Shown piece after piece: positions 16,630-25,600 of a DNA stretch of 59,116 nucleotides. The translations under genes were made by a program, and so were the position numbers. The notes under the pieces were generated by a model. That model searched no databases and had not been told where the DNA came from. It saw only the letters and a program-made list of their open reading frames with translations. Each line of letters opens with the position of its first letter. The first letter of the stretch is position 1. Origin of the DNA: an uncultured Alphaproteobacteria bacterium (lineage in GTDB: Bacteria; Pseudomonadota; Alphaproteobacteria; RF32; CAG-239); NCBI GenBank assembly GCA_910585375.1, contig CAJUCZ010000011.1, forward strand, positions 1 through 59,116, written 5' to 3'.

Positions 16630-17430
16630 TCAGTTTGCCGCATTTTCCGCTTCGACAACGATTCCCTGAATCAGAACGAATTCCGGCGTCTTGCCCTGAA
16701 AGCTGTTATATTTCTTCATGAGTTCAACGGCCTGTTTGTCTTCTTTGGCCGGTGCAAAACGCGGGGATTGTCCGCAGTTCTTTTTCTGTGTCGGTTTGGT
16801 CTGCGCCGTGATTTGAGCTTCCTGTTCTTTGGCTTTGTCGACTTTAATTTCTTCCGGAGCCTTCAGAATTTTTTCCAAAATCGACTGCGTTTCCTTAGAG
16901 CGCCGATTGGTATAGACGATATTTTGTTTGTCTGCCGGCAAAATTTCGAGAATTTTTTCCAAATTGCCAAGCTGCTTGTTTTTCTTAATCAGATTGATGT
17001 CATCCACCACCAAAATCGACACCTTGCCGAAGTCAATTTTTTTATCTTCGGCCAGCTCAACCAACAAATCCGGCGAGCCGATAATCACATTGGCTTCGTT
17101 GTCAATGTCTTCGTCTTTGTCTTTGATTGTGGCCTCGTTGATTTCGTGATATTTGTTAAAAATGGCCAAACGGTCGGAAACGACTACCGACTGCTCAGAA
17201 TCCGGCGTAATAATCAAAATATTGTCCGCTTTTTTGGTACTGATAATATCAATCAACGGAAAGACGTAAGACGTCGTTTTGCCGCAGCCCTGCGGAGCAA
17301 TGGTAAAAACGTCTTTTCTTTGCAAAATTGAGGGGATAACGTCGCTTTGTACGGTCGTTGCCTCCTGAATGCCAAATTCATCAATTGCCTGAAGCGTTTT
17401 TTCACTTAATCCTAAATCACGAAAATTCAT
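16630..17430 (-). CDS. Truncated and degenerate DEAD-box helicase-like protein (first RecA domain only)
   Basis: 266 residues. The N-terminal NFRDLGLSEKTLQAIDEFGI and ATTVQSDVIPSIL are the F and Q motifs of DEAD-box RNA helicases. The Walker A is APQGCGKTTSYVFPL (normally AxTGxGKT). The DEAD motif reads VVDD, GSPD stands for TPGR, and SAT is replaced by TNRR. The second RecA domain (motifs IV-VI) is absent. A Lys/Gln-rich linker (about 190-225) and a short unique tail replace it. Helicase action is therefore unlikely, but ATP or RNA binding could remain. The frame is open and it has its own terminator, so it may be a maintained paralogue rather than debris. Confidence 0.75.
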   Translation of the reverse strand: MNFRDLGLSEKTLQAIDEFGIQEATTVQSDVIPSILQRKDVFTIAPQGCGKTTSYVFPLIDIISTKKADNILIITPDSEQSVVVSDRLAIFNKYHEINEATIKDKDEDIDNEANVIIGSPDLLVELAEDKKIDFGKVSILVVDDINLIKKNKQLGNLEKILEILPADKQNIVYTNRRSKETQSILEKILKAPEEIKVDKAKEQEAQITAQTKPTQKKNCGQSPRFAPAKEDKQAVELMKKYNSFQGKTPEFVLIQGIVVEAENAAN

Positions 17431-17523
17431 TTTATTTCTTCTTTAAAGTTCTGGTTAATTTTTATTTTTTAGATATTATTTAGTTTATATCGGTTAGTCA
17501 ACTTCTAAATGCAGGAGAAAAAT

Positions 17524-18072
17524 ATGTTAATCAGAAAAGACGCCTCGCTTTTGCTTATTATAGACGTTCAGGAACGGCTGGCGCCGGCAATGGACAATCC
17601 GCGCGAAGTTATTAACAACTGCGCAGCCTTAATCGGCGTTGCCAAACGTTTGGAGATTCCTTTCATTATAACAGAGCAATATCCCAAAGGCCTCGGACAG
17701 ACAATGGTTGATTTGCGTCAAAAGGCCGGCGATGATGCTTGTTATTATGAAAAACTGGAGTTTGCCTGCGGTTGCAACAGCGGCATTTTCACGCAGATAA
17801 AAAAATGCGGCAAAAAACAGATTATCATTGCCGGTATTGAAACACATATCTGCGTGTTGCAGACAGCGTTGCATTTGCATGAGCTCGGGTATGAGGTTTT
17901 TGTTGTCGCCAATGCATGTTCCTCCCGCAAGCCCATTCAAAACATCATGGCATTGCAGCGGCTGATGCGAAACGGCGTGGATGTCGTGACCTCGGAAATG
18001 GTGTTTTTTGAGTGGTTGGAAAAAGCCGGTTCCGATATTTTTAAAGAAATCAGCCGTCAATATATTATCTAG
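17524..18072 (+). CDS. Isochorismatase-family cysteine hydrolase
   Basis: 182 residues, starting at the ATG after GGAGAAAAAT. The family triad can be seen: Asp14 in LLIIDVQERL, a Lys in YYEKLEF, and the nucleophile Cys in GIETHICVLQT, just after the usual cis-peptide position. The short length and the sequence around NACSSRKPIQN place it near the YcaC-like hydrolases rather than nicotinamidase or true isochorismatase. The substrate is unknown. The gene stands alone, divergent from the half-helicase gene. Confidence 0.85.
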   Translation: MLIRKDASLLLIIDVQERLAPAMDNPREVINNCAALIGVAKRLEIPFIITEQYPKGLGQTMVDLRQKAGDDACYYEKLEFACGCNSGIFTQIKKCGKKQIIIAGIETHICVLQTALHLHELGYEVFVVANACSSRKPIQNIMALQRLMRNGVDVVTSEMVFFEWLEKAGSDIFKEISRQYII

Positions 18073-18132
18073 ACAAATAAGCCCTTTTGTGCTACATCAG
18101 GTGCGATTAATAATTATTAATAACAAATTAGT

Positions 18133-18387
18133 ATGAACCAGAAAGTAATAATACTGATTGCACAGTTAAAAGATGATGTTTTGAGAGGCAAGAAGCTTGA
18201 CAAAGCTGAGCTTTTAAATTTGCTGACACCTTTTTTCACCGGAAGAATTGAAATTAATCAGCGAAACTTTTTTGACTGTAAAAATCAGTGCAAAATGCAA
18301 AAGTTCCATACCGTTTGTGTGGGTAAAATCTCGTATGATCAGAAAGAACTGCTTTTTGATTTTGAATGTAATAAAAAAGCTTGTTAA
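18133..18387 (+). CDS. Small Cys-containing hypothetical protein
   Basis: 84 residues with no signal peptide or membrane segment. Five cysteines occur in CKNQC, VCVG, ECNKKAC and nearby, which could bind a metal. It is 10 nt upstream of another 84-residue protein gene, so the two probably form an operon. No family is recognised. Confidence 0.5.
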   Translation: MNQKVIILIAQLKDDVLRGKKLDKAELLNLLTPFFTGRIEINQRNFFDCKNQCKMQKFHTVCVGKISYDQKELLFDFECNKKAC

Positions 18388-18397
18388 ATCCACAAAA

Positions 18398-18652
18398 ATG
18401 AAAAATATGGATACAAAACAGTTAGAAAAAAAATTGGACAGCCATGTCTGGCAGGGTGAGGAATTTGATCCGGAGCAAATAAAGGCTTTCTTATGCGGAA
18501 TCTGCGTAGAAGAGCGGCAAATGTTGAAAAGTTTTGTAAATATTCAAAACGATCCGGCACATGATTATGCCAGTCATCTGACAACACAAAAACGCGGTAA
18601 AAATACCATAGCGCGTTGCTGTCAGTTGGAAACGGTGTTTTCTGACATTTAG
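18398..18652 (+). CDS. Small hypothetical protein
   Basis: 84 residues from the ATG at 18398 (or 80 from 18410, MDTKQLEKKL). It is charged and helical in its first half, with cysteines in FLCGICVEE and ARCCQLE. It follows the gene at 18133 closely and is ended by a strong terminator. No family is recognised. Confidence 0.5.
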   Translation: MKNMDTKQLEKKLDSHVWQGEEFDPEQIKAFLCGICVEERQMLKSFVNIQNDPAHDYASHLTTQKRGKNTIARCCQLETVFSDI

Positions 18653-18664
18653 GCTAAAAATGCC

Positions 18665-18712
18665 AATAAAAAAGAACTGTACCTTTCCGAGGCAACAGTT
18701 CTTTTTTATATT
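18665..18712. terminator. Convergent terminator
   Basis: AAAAAGAACTGT pairs with ACAGTTCTTTTTT across a 14-nt loop, between the two small plus-strand genes and the minus-strand lipoprotein gene. Confidence 0.85.
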
Positions 18713-18723
18713 TTTACGACAGT

Positions 18724-19131
18724 TTATTTGTCTTCTTTTACCTGACCGATTTCATCAAAAACCAAAGTCTGGCCGTCAGAAGTTTTGATTGCCAGCTTTT
18801 TACCGTTCAGCTTGTAGCTTTCAACCATGCTAAGCGCCTTAAGATAGTTCTGTTCGGCTTCCATCAGGTCTTTCGGGCCTGCCATCATGGTCGAACCGGC
18901 AGCGCCCAGTTTCAACTTGTCACCTTCAACGGTATAATTACCGAAATAACGGTTAACCGCAGCTTTTCCGAAAAAGCGCGGCTCATTTGCCGCAAAGCCC
19001 AAAGTGATTTCAACACCGGGGTTGGCGTCTGCCAGTTTGTATTCTTTACCGGCAAAGGTTTCGGCAGAATTTTTGTTGCAAGCCGTTATCATAAACATTG
19101 CTCCCAAAATGAGACTTAAAAGTTTTTTCAT
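18724..19131 (-). CDS. META-domain (HslJ-like) lipoprotein
   Basis: 135 residues. A lipoprotein signal peptide ends at the lipobox ITAC (Cys18). The domain after it has the META/DUF306 pattern: GKEYKLADANPGVEITLGF, then a Phe-Gly-rich turn NRYFGNYTVEG, KLKLGAAGSTMMAG and the final strand LVFDEIG. HslJ relatives are envelope proteins linked to heat or antibiotic tolerance; the mechanism is unclear. An AGGAG site lies upstream of the ATG. Single gene. Confidence 0.75.
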   Translation of the reverse strand: MKKLLSLILGAMFMITACNKNSAETFAGKEYKLADANPGVEITLGFAANEPRFFGKAAVNRYFGNYTVEGDKLKLGAAGSTMMAGPKDLMEAEQNYLKALSMVESYKLNGKKLAIKTSDGQTLVFDEIGQVKEDK

Positions 19132-19186
19132 ATTATTTCTCCTTTAGTTGTTAATATAGGAAAGAATCGCCAAAAGTCAAAACAAA

Positions 19187-19333
19187 CTATGACTTTTTAA
19201 GTTTTTCGCGTTCCGCCAATTGTTTTTTACGTTTTTCCAAATTTTTCTGCAGGGCTTTAGCCTCCCGCTCAAAACGTTGATCCTTACGGGTTTTAGCGGG
19301 TTTGTTGCTTTTATTTTCAGTATTTTCCGACAT
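19187..19333 (-). CDS. 48-residue charged coiled-coil-like protein
   Basis: A short frame beginning MSENTENKSNKPAKTRKDQR and ending in KKLKKS-like charged sequence. About half the residues are Lys, Arg or Glu, and heptad spacing suggests a single helix. GAAGAG upstream of the ATG is a plausible ribosome binding site. Small proteins of this kind are common in alphaproteobacteria, but I cannot name a family. Confidence 0.5.
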   Translation of the reverse strand: MSENTENKSNKPAKTRKDQRFEREAKALQKNLEKRKKQLAEREKLKKS

Positions 19334-19430
19334 ATTTTTTACTCTTCATAAAAAAAATTATGCATTTAGCATAATTCATACTTGATTTTATTTAAATGTT
19401 TATGTATGTTTCATTCACAGCATAACTTAT

Positions 19431-19505
19431 GCCGCTATAGCTCAGTGGTAGAGCACACCCTTGGTAAGGGTGGGGTCGTAAGTCCGATTCTTACTAGCGG
19501 CACCA
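19431..19505 (+). tRNA. tRNA-Thr(GGT)
   Basis: A 75-nt cloverleaf with encoded CCA: acceptor GCCGCTA/TAGCGGC, anticodon loop TTGGTAA (anticodon GGT). It stands at the left edge of a two-module island whose modules each end in a copy of this gene's 3' end and terminator. Confidence 0.95.
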
Positions 19506-19541
19506 TTTGTTGAAATGCACCTTTTAAGGTGCTTTTTTACT
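19499..19541 (+). repeat. tRNA-Thr 3' end plus terminator, copy 1 of 3
   Basis: GCACCATTTGTTGAAATGCA, then the terminator stem CACCTTTTAAGGTG and six T. The same segment recurs near 21076-21113 and 22384-22422. It fits an attachment-site core that includes the tRNA end. Confidence 0.8.
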
Positions 19542-19555
19542 ATATAAACCAAGGC

Positions 19556-19638
19556 TTTTAGCTAGTCCGATTTTGAGTGTTTTCATAATGGCACTTTTAA
19601 GGCAAGTTATCGGACTTTTTAGGCAAAAGCTAAGAAAA
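19556..19638. repeat. MITE-like inverted repeat, copy 1
   Basis: An element of about 80 bp whose ends are CTTTTAGCTAGTCCGAT and ATCGGACTTTTTAGGCAAAAG, near-perfect inverted repeats around a variable middle. A second copy is at about 21129-21212. Confidence 0.65.
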
Positions 19639-19682
19639 TCAAGCTTTTTACGATTTCAAATCCCAGTCCGATAATTTACTAA

Positions 19683-20180
19683 CTAACAATAGTCATCAAA
19701 GACATCGCCGCCAGTCCACTCTTCACCCCAAGCAAGTGCATAATATTTTTCAGCCCCTTCTTCTGTAAAACAACTAGTATCTGCGGTATGTACAAATAAA
19801 TTATTTTCAAAGGTTATTTTAGCAATATACCAAGATTTAACAGGATTTTCTGCATCAAAACACTGTACCACAATGGAATTTTTATTCTTGGATAAACCAA
19901 ATTTAATAATTTCAGATTGTCCATACTGATGTTTACAAAATATTTTGCCAATTTGTAAATTTTTTAAATAATCCTCTAGTGGTGTATTACTAATTTTTTG
20001 AGGACAATAAGGAAACTCCGTAGGTGTTCTCCAGTTTCTTTGCATCGCTCCTCCCGTTAAAGATTCTATATAATCAGGGATTTCTTCTTCATTATCGTTT
20101 TCTTGATGATTGGTTTTAAAAAAATCATCTGGTAAGGAGCTTTTCTTTTCGTTTTTCCAAAATTTTTCCCACTTATCCAT
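19683..20180 (-). CDS. Hypothetical acidic protein in the tRNA-Thr island
   Basis: 165 residues with no signal peptide or membrane segment. It is acidic (NEEEIPDYIESL early on) and Trp-rich near both ends (WEKFWKNEKK; LAWGEEWTGGD). No family is recognised. It is clearly AT-rich against the housekeeping genes. It lies 19 nt downstream of a lipoprotein gene on the same strand, and the two could form a cargo pair, possibly toxin-immunity-like, but nothing in the sequence proves it. Confidence 0.6.
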   Translation of the reverse strand: MDKWEKFWKNEKKSSLPDDFFKTNHQENDNEEEIPDYIESLTGGAMQRNWRTPTEFPYCPQKISNTPLEDYLKNLQIGKIFCKHQYGQSEIIKFGLSKNKNSIVVQCFDAENPVKSWYIAKITFENNLFVHTADTSCFTEEGAEKYYALAWGEEWTGGDVFDDYC

Positions 20181-20199
20181 AATTCAGCCTTTGAAATAT

Positions 20200-20790
20200 T
20201 TAGTTTGAGGTTAAAAATTTAGGAAGATTACCACACTCTTTTTTTATCATTTTATTTAATGTATCGCTAGAATATTCTGCATTTTCTTGAGAATTAATCT
20301 CAAGAAAATATTTCATAAATTGTTCAGCATAACAACTACAAAACTTGGAATCTTCTTTTCCACTAGCTTTAGAATCGTACAAACAAGCCGCATACATTCT
20401 ATTATGCTTGTCTTCCAATCGTTCTAAAATGTCCTTTTCTGATTTGGGAGTATCTTTATATTCGAATTTAATAACCGGAACTGTTTTGAGAGTATCTTGT
20501 TTATTTGTGTATTTATAAACTCCATCTCTAATGGCACATTTATTTGATGGTACCTTTACAATCATATCATCATAATAATCTATATTAGGTTGCCAATCTA
20601 AATACACTAGTTGATTTTGATATGAGCAACCATCTAATAAAGTACATTCTCGAGCCAAAGCTCCACCATCATTTAAAGCCTGAAATACTTCAAATTCTCT
20701 TGTACTAATACAATTTTCATTATCACTAAATACAGTTACTGTTGTGCATCCTGCAAGTATTATAAAGAAAAACAAATAAAATTTTTTCAT
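20200..20790 (-). CDS. Lipoprotein of unknown function in the tRNA-Thr island
   Basis: 196 residues from the ATG at 20790, which has GAGG about 6 nt upstream; the ORF could extend to 20808 but without a better site. The lipobox is LAGC (Cys16 or so). The mature part contains several cysteines (CISTRE, ECTLLDGCSY, CAIRDG, CLYD, CSCYAEQF, KKECGN), which suggests disulphides in the periplasm. AT-rich. First gene of a two-gene minus-strand unit with the gene at 19683. Confidence 0.6.
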   Translation of the reverse strand: MKKFYLFFFIILAGCTTVTVFSDNENCISTREFEVFQALNDGGALARECTLLDGCSYQNQLVYLDWQPNIDYYDDMIVKVPSNKCAIRDGVYKYTNKQDTLKTVPVIKFEYKDTPKSEKDILERLEDKHNRMYAACLYDSKASGKEDSKFCSCYAEQFMKYFLEINSQENAEYSSDTLNKMIKKECGNLPKFLTSN

Positions 20791-20808
20791 AATAGCCTCG
20801 GTATTCAA

Positions 20809-21300
20809 ATCATTTTCTATAACTTTAAGCTATAAATTTATAAAAATCAATAAAGAAACCTTAATTGTCAGTTATGGTCGCTGAGGTCATTAAGTAAAAA
20901 AATTTTATATGAAAGTTCCTTAAAATCATCATAGTTTTCAGTCCGATAATTGCACAGTATGTAAATTCCCATTGCTTCGCAACGGGCCCCTTTCGTTCCG
21001 TAAGTCTCAAACATCGCACAAAACTAAACTATTCGCTAAAGTTTTGCGCTCGTTTTCGCCAACTATCGACTCCGCGCACCATTTATTGAAAAGCACCTTT
21101 TAAGGTGCTTTTTTGTTATGTAAGTCAAGGCTTTTAGCCAGTCCGATTTTGGTGGTTTTGAAAACAGAAATTTTGAAAAATTTATCGGACTTTTTGCTAA
21201 AAAGATAACTGATACAAATGTTTACTCTTTTTAATCATTTTTCAATAAATTTTAATTGTTTGATTTTATCATATATAAAATTTAATAGTGAGATTACCCT
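20809..21300. other. Intergenic region of module boundary 1/2
   Basis: No gene is seen in these 490 bp. The region holds an AT-rich stretch, direct repeat A (20941-21119), the second inverted-repeat element (about 21129-21212, ends CTTTTAGCCAGTCCGAT and ATCGGACTTTTTGCTAAAAG) and an AT-rich likely promoter region for the gene at 21301. Confidence 0.7.
20941..21119 (+). repeat. 179-bp direct repeat, copy A (end of module 1)
   Basis: Runs from GTCCGATAATTGCACAGTAT to the tRNA-Thr-like 3' end and terminator at about 21076-21113. A near-identical copy lies at 22250-22429. Within it GCACAAAACT and AGTTTTGCGC pair across a 14-nt loop, and CCATTGC with GCAACGG. The repeat encloses the transporter gene at 21301. 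Confidence 0.85.
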
Positions 21301-22185
21301 ATGTACATTCTGATAGCTTTTTTTGCACCTATCTTGCATTCATTATCTTGTATTATTGATGCACATTTTTCAAACAGTATTTTTAATAAAACAACATCTC
21401 TTATTTTTTACGCTACCATAACAAATATAATTATTATTCCTTTTTTATTTTCGTTTGGAACTCCGACACTACCTTCGTGGTCTTCATTAACGGTCATTAT
21501 TATAGTTGCAGCGATAGATGTATTTTATCAAATTCCGTATTATATTGCCTTGCGTAAGGTTGATACATCAATCACGGTTGCATTATTTTCCCTTGGAAAA
21601 GTATCTGTTCCGATTTTTGCGTATTTTATTGTTGGTGAAAAATTGAGTATAATGCAATATGTAGGTTTTGGTATTATTCTCTTATCAAGCTTTTTGTTAA
21701 ACTTTAATCGTAAGCTGTTAAAATTAAATATTGCTTTTTTTCTTATGTTAATAGTGTCATTAGCTTTATCTCTTGCTTCGGTATTGGAAAAATATTCTCT
21801 TAAAGAAATTGATTTTGTGACACTTATGTTCTGGATGGCTTTATTTTCAACTCTTATATCTTTTTCTTTCCTTTTTATTAAAAATATAAGACTGGATATT
21901 ATAAATACATTTCCAGAATATAAAAAAAACATTTCGCTGTTTCTAAGCAATGAGGTATTGAGTCAAGGTGGAACATTGGCAATGATTGTCGCTCTTTCTC
22001 AAATTCCTGTTTTAACTATAAAATCAATAAATTCATCTCAAAGTATATTTACTTTATTCCTAACTTTTATTCTTTATAAAATTTTTGGAGATAAGTTTAA
22101 AGAAAATTTAACTCGGGATAAAGTGATAAAAAAATTGATTTCTTTTATTTTTATTATGTTTGGAATATATCTGGTTTTAAGGTAA
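21301..22185 (+). CDS. EamA/DMT-family membrane transporter
   Basis: 294 residues with about ten hydrophobic segments in the two-fold repeated layout of the drug/metabolite transporter superfamily. AALRKVDTSITVAL-like sequence (YIALRKVDTSITVALFSLGK) is the usual region before the fifth segment, and GEKLSIMQYVGFGIILLSSF is the conserved end of the first repeat. The equivalent in the second half is FGDKFKENLTRDKVIKKLIS. Substrates of the family are metabolites or amino acids; none can be named here. The gene is AT-rich and is the only cargo of module 2, bounded by 179-bp direct repeats, so it was probably gained by transfer. Confidence 0.85.
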   Translation: MYILIAFFAPILHSLSCIIDAHFSNSIFNKTTSLIFYATITNIIIIPFLFSFGTPTLPSWSSLTVIIIVAAIDVFYQIPYYIALRKVDTSITVALFSLGKVSVPIFAYFIVGEKLSIMQYVGFGIILLSSFLLNFNRKLLKLNIAFFLMLIVSLALSLASVLEKYSLKEIDFVTLMFWMALFSTLISFSFLFIKNIRLDIINTFPEYKKNISLFLSNEVLSQGGTLAMIVALSQIPVLTIKSINSSQSIFTLFLTFILYKIFGDKFKENLTRDKVIKKLISFIFIMFGIYLVLR

Positions 22186-22249
22186 TATCAGTTTTGTAAT
22201 AAGAAATTTAACTTTCCTACTCAATTCCTAAAAATTCTGATAACAATTA

Positions 22250-22429
22250 GTCTGATAACTGCACAGTATGTAAATTCCCATTGCTTCGCAACGGGCCCCT
22301 TTCGTCCCGTAAGTCTCAAACATCGCACAAAACTAAGCTATTCGCTAAAGTTTTGCGCTCGTTTTCGCCAACTATCGACTCCGCGCACCATTTGTTGAAA
22401 TGCACCTTTTAAGGTGCTTTTTTGTTATC
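22250..22429 (+). repeat. 179-bp direct repeat, copy B (end of module 2)
   Basis: Second copy of the repeat at 20941-21119, with only a few substitutions. Its last part (22384-22422) is closer to the true tRNA-Thr flank (TTTGTTGAAATGCACC) than copy A is. Confidence 0.85.
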
Positions 22430-22652
22430 AATTTCTTACAGAAAACCCCGATTTATCGGAGAGGTGAATCACAAGGTGTCGCAAGACACTGCTCCGCGCC
22501 AACGAGCGTGGTCAGTTCCGTTTAGAACTGTAACGAAAAGGCACCTTTGGGTGCCTTTTCTAGAGAACCCCCAGTTTACTGGGGAGGATATCTATGTAGA
22601 CAAGAATACGGCAGCGTGCATCGGGAGAGGGAATATACCGTGCAAGCGGCTG
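22430..22652 (+). other. Intergenic hairpin region
   Basis: No gene. Several hairpins: CCGATTTATCGG (about 22449), GTGTC-GCAA-GACAC with a GNRA loop (about 22477), terminator AAAAGGCACCTTTGGGTGCC (about 22539-22560) and CCCCAGTTTACTGGGG (about 22568). The first and last share the frame AGA(A/G)AACCCC, stem, AGAGG/GAGGA with different but complementary stems. Confidence 0.5.
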
Positions 22653-25600
22653 TTACCAGTTATAGGTAATTCCCAAACCCACAGTTGATGCTTTATAATG
22701 GCTGCCGAAAGTATGGTTAACCCAGCCGTATGCAGAGATATAATCCGAGAAACCGTAACGTCCGCCGATTTCCAAACGCCCCAGAGTCTGATTTTTTAAC
22801 ATGTTCGTTTTCCGCAGGCCGGTAATTTTCACATCATCACCGCTGTTAAACGTTTGAATTAAACTCGGTTTAATATAGACATTCCCATAACCGTGAATTA
22901 CATCAAATTTCTGTGTCAGTTTAACGCCGAATATGGCTTCAAGCTGTTGCAACAGTGAATACCGGGCTGTTTTTCCCGCGCTGTCGCTTGCGTCATCATA
23001 TTTAATTTGCGTATAAAAGAGACCGGCTTCCGGCGTTACATAATATGACCTATTAAGCGCATAATCATAGCCAATCTCAGCACTGCCCCCAAACTCTATA
23101 CCGTCAGCCTCTGAGGTTATGCCGTCTTGTGTCTTCATATCGGCCTGTTGGATGCCGCCGAACAAAGTAGCAAAAGCCCACCAATTTTTATGACTATAAC
23201 GGTAGTACAAACCAGCTAAATAGCTGTCTATATCAATTTTTGAATCTGTAATTGAGTAATAATAACGGCCATCGCCATTCATATCATAACGGCCTTTACG
23301 ATAAGAGAAAAACAATCCCAGTTTGTTGTACAAATCATACTGCAGCGTCCCGCCGGCTTCCAAACCCCACACATCTGCATCAATATCAACATTTTCTTTA
23401 TTCCGTGATGAATAATAAACAGCATTTGCCCACAAAGTATTAAACGGTTTTCCGTCCCAGTAATAATCATAGAAACCACACGAACGGCAATAAATCCGGT
23501 TTCCCTGAACCTGACGGTCAATATTTTCTATCATACCCTTGGTCTGTTCCAAAGCGGCCACCGGCAAGGCCTGATATGCAATAACTTCCGGTGCGACTCT
23601 TTGTCCGTGAAGAATCTCCGGAAAAGATATATCGGGGACATCCGGAACGCCGGGAACATCAGGGACATCCGGCTCATCAGGGGCATCCGGCTCATCAGGA
23701 ACATAATTCTTATCAGGATTTTCATCATCATTCATAACTAAATCCCATTGATTGGCGTTGCTACCGACAGAAGTATACTTAACATCGTATAAATAAGGGC
23801 TTTTGTAAACACGAGAAACTAAAAATGATCCTTCGTTGCCGGTAGCATCATTTTCGGACTGTGCAAACATAATCCCACCCTTGCCGCGAATATCCGTATC
23901 TGATGAAGCATGAACAATCATTTTGGTTTCACCTTCAACATTTCCTGAAATATGCAGCTCGTCCGCAGTCATATTATCCGGATCAACATTAATATGCAGA
24001 AAACTGTCTGTTGCCGAATATCCTTTCAAATTAACAATATCCTGATAATCATTGGCAAGGTTAAACACGGCATTGTTCAGAGTCAACGAAGTCATCGGAT
24101 CATCACGGTTGACCGAGCCATCCGCATTTAAAGCTGCCGCAAAAGCACCTTTGCCATCCCAATTTCGAGCACTCTGATCATCGTGCTGATAGTCGCCGAA
24201 TTTAAGCGTTGTTCCGCTGACGGTCACGCTTCCGACATTGATAATATCATTATTTACGGCAATACTCTGAGCAGTCGTTCCCGTAAGAGCGTCAACAACA
24301 TCGTCTCCGGTAAAATTATATATTCCGTTTCTCAGGTTATCGTTAATTACCCAGTTGCCGCCGCCTGAAGTATCAAATGTGAATTCGGAGGTGGTATTTC
24401 CCAAAACAGCGTTGTAAATTTTGCCATAACTACCGTTTTGAGTATAATTACCAGACATAAAATATGTATCGGCACCTGAAGCGAAAGTCATATTGCCAAG
24501 AGTATATACTGCACCGCCGGCCTTTGCGGAATTATTAAGGAAATTACCACTGACCGAACCAAATTTAGCCCCCGTGTTGCCATAAATGGCGCCACCGTAT
24601 TCCGCCGCCGTGTTGCCGATAAAATCACCGCTGATATTACCAATGGTTTTATTCAAGTCATTATAAATAGCGCCGCCGCGTCTGCCCGCAGAGTTGGCGA
24701 TAAAATCACCGTCAATGTTTTTGATTTCTTTCTGGTTTTTAATAGCTCCGCCGTGGCTTAAGCTGGTGTTACCAATAAAGTTTCCGCTAATTCCATTGAT
24801 GGTTCCCATACCGCCATTGTTAATCGCTCCGGCACCATAAGTTTCGTTATCACTGTTTGCCGTGTTGCCAATAAAATCTCCGCTGATTTTGTTAATTGTT
24901 CCTTCGTTTTGAATTGCCCCGGCTTTAACACCAGCCGTGTTGCCAATAAAATCTCCGGTAATATCGCCGATTTTTGCATAAAATTCATTATAAAGGGCAC
25001 CACCGCTTGTGGCCGTTGAATTAGCGACGAAGTCACCCGTAATATTTCCAATAGCCTGACTGCTGCCGTTATAAATTGCCCCGCCGCTGCCATTTGTGTT
25101 ATCGGCATGATTGGCGACAAAATCAGCGGTAATATTACCCATAGTACCGTTATTGCTGATAGCACCGCCTTTAGTATTGGCGGTATTGGCCACGAACTTT
25201 CCGGTAATATCTTTCATTGTCCCTTCATTATAAATAGCGCCGCCGGAGCCATCTCCATCGCCTTGTCCGGCGCTATTGGCAATAAAAGCACCGGTGACAT
25301 TGCCGATTTCTGCATTTTTCTGATTATAAATAGCACCGCCGTTGCCTTTTTGGCCCTTTGACGTCAATCCTGTATAATTGGCAATAAAATCACTGGTTAT
25401 GTCACCTATTGTTCCGGCATTGGAGACAGCGCCACCGCCATAGGGAGCGTAGTCAAATACAAAGCTCCCTTTTATGCCGTCAATTGTACCGGTGTTGCTG
25501 TTGCTGATACCGCCGCCACTTGAAAAACCTCTTCTAATATTAACAAAGTCGGCATCAACATCTCCTGTTAAAGATGTCTGGGTTTTAGTATATTTTGTTC

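Noticed and set aside
19431..22430. Classical integron or CRISPR array
   Set aside because: There is no intI, no attC-like set of short repeats and no regular spacer series. The repeats are few, long and tied to a tRNA end.
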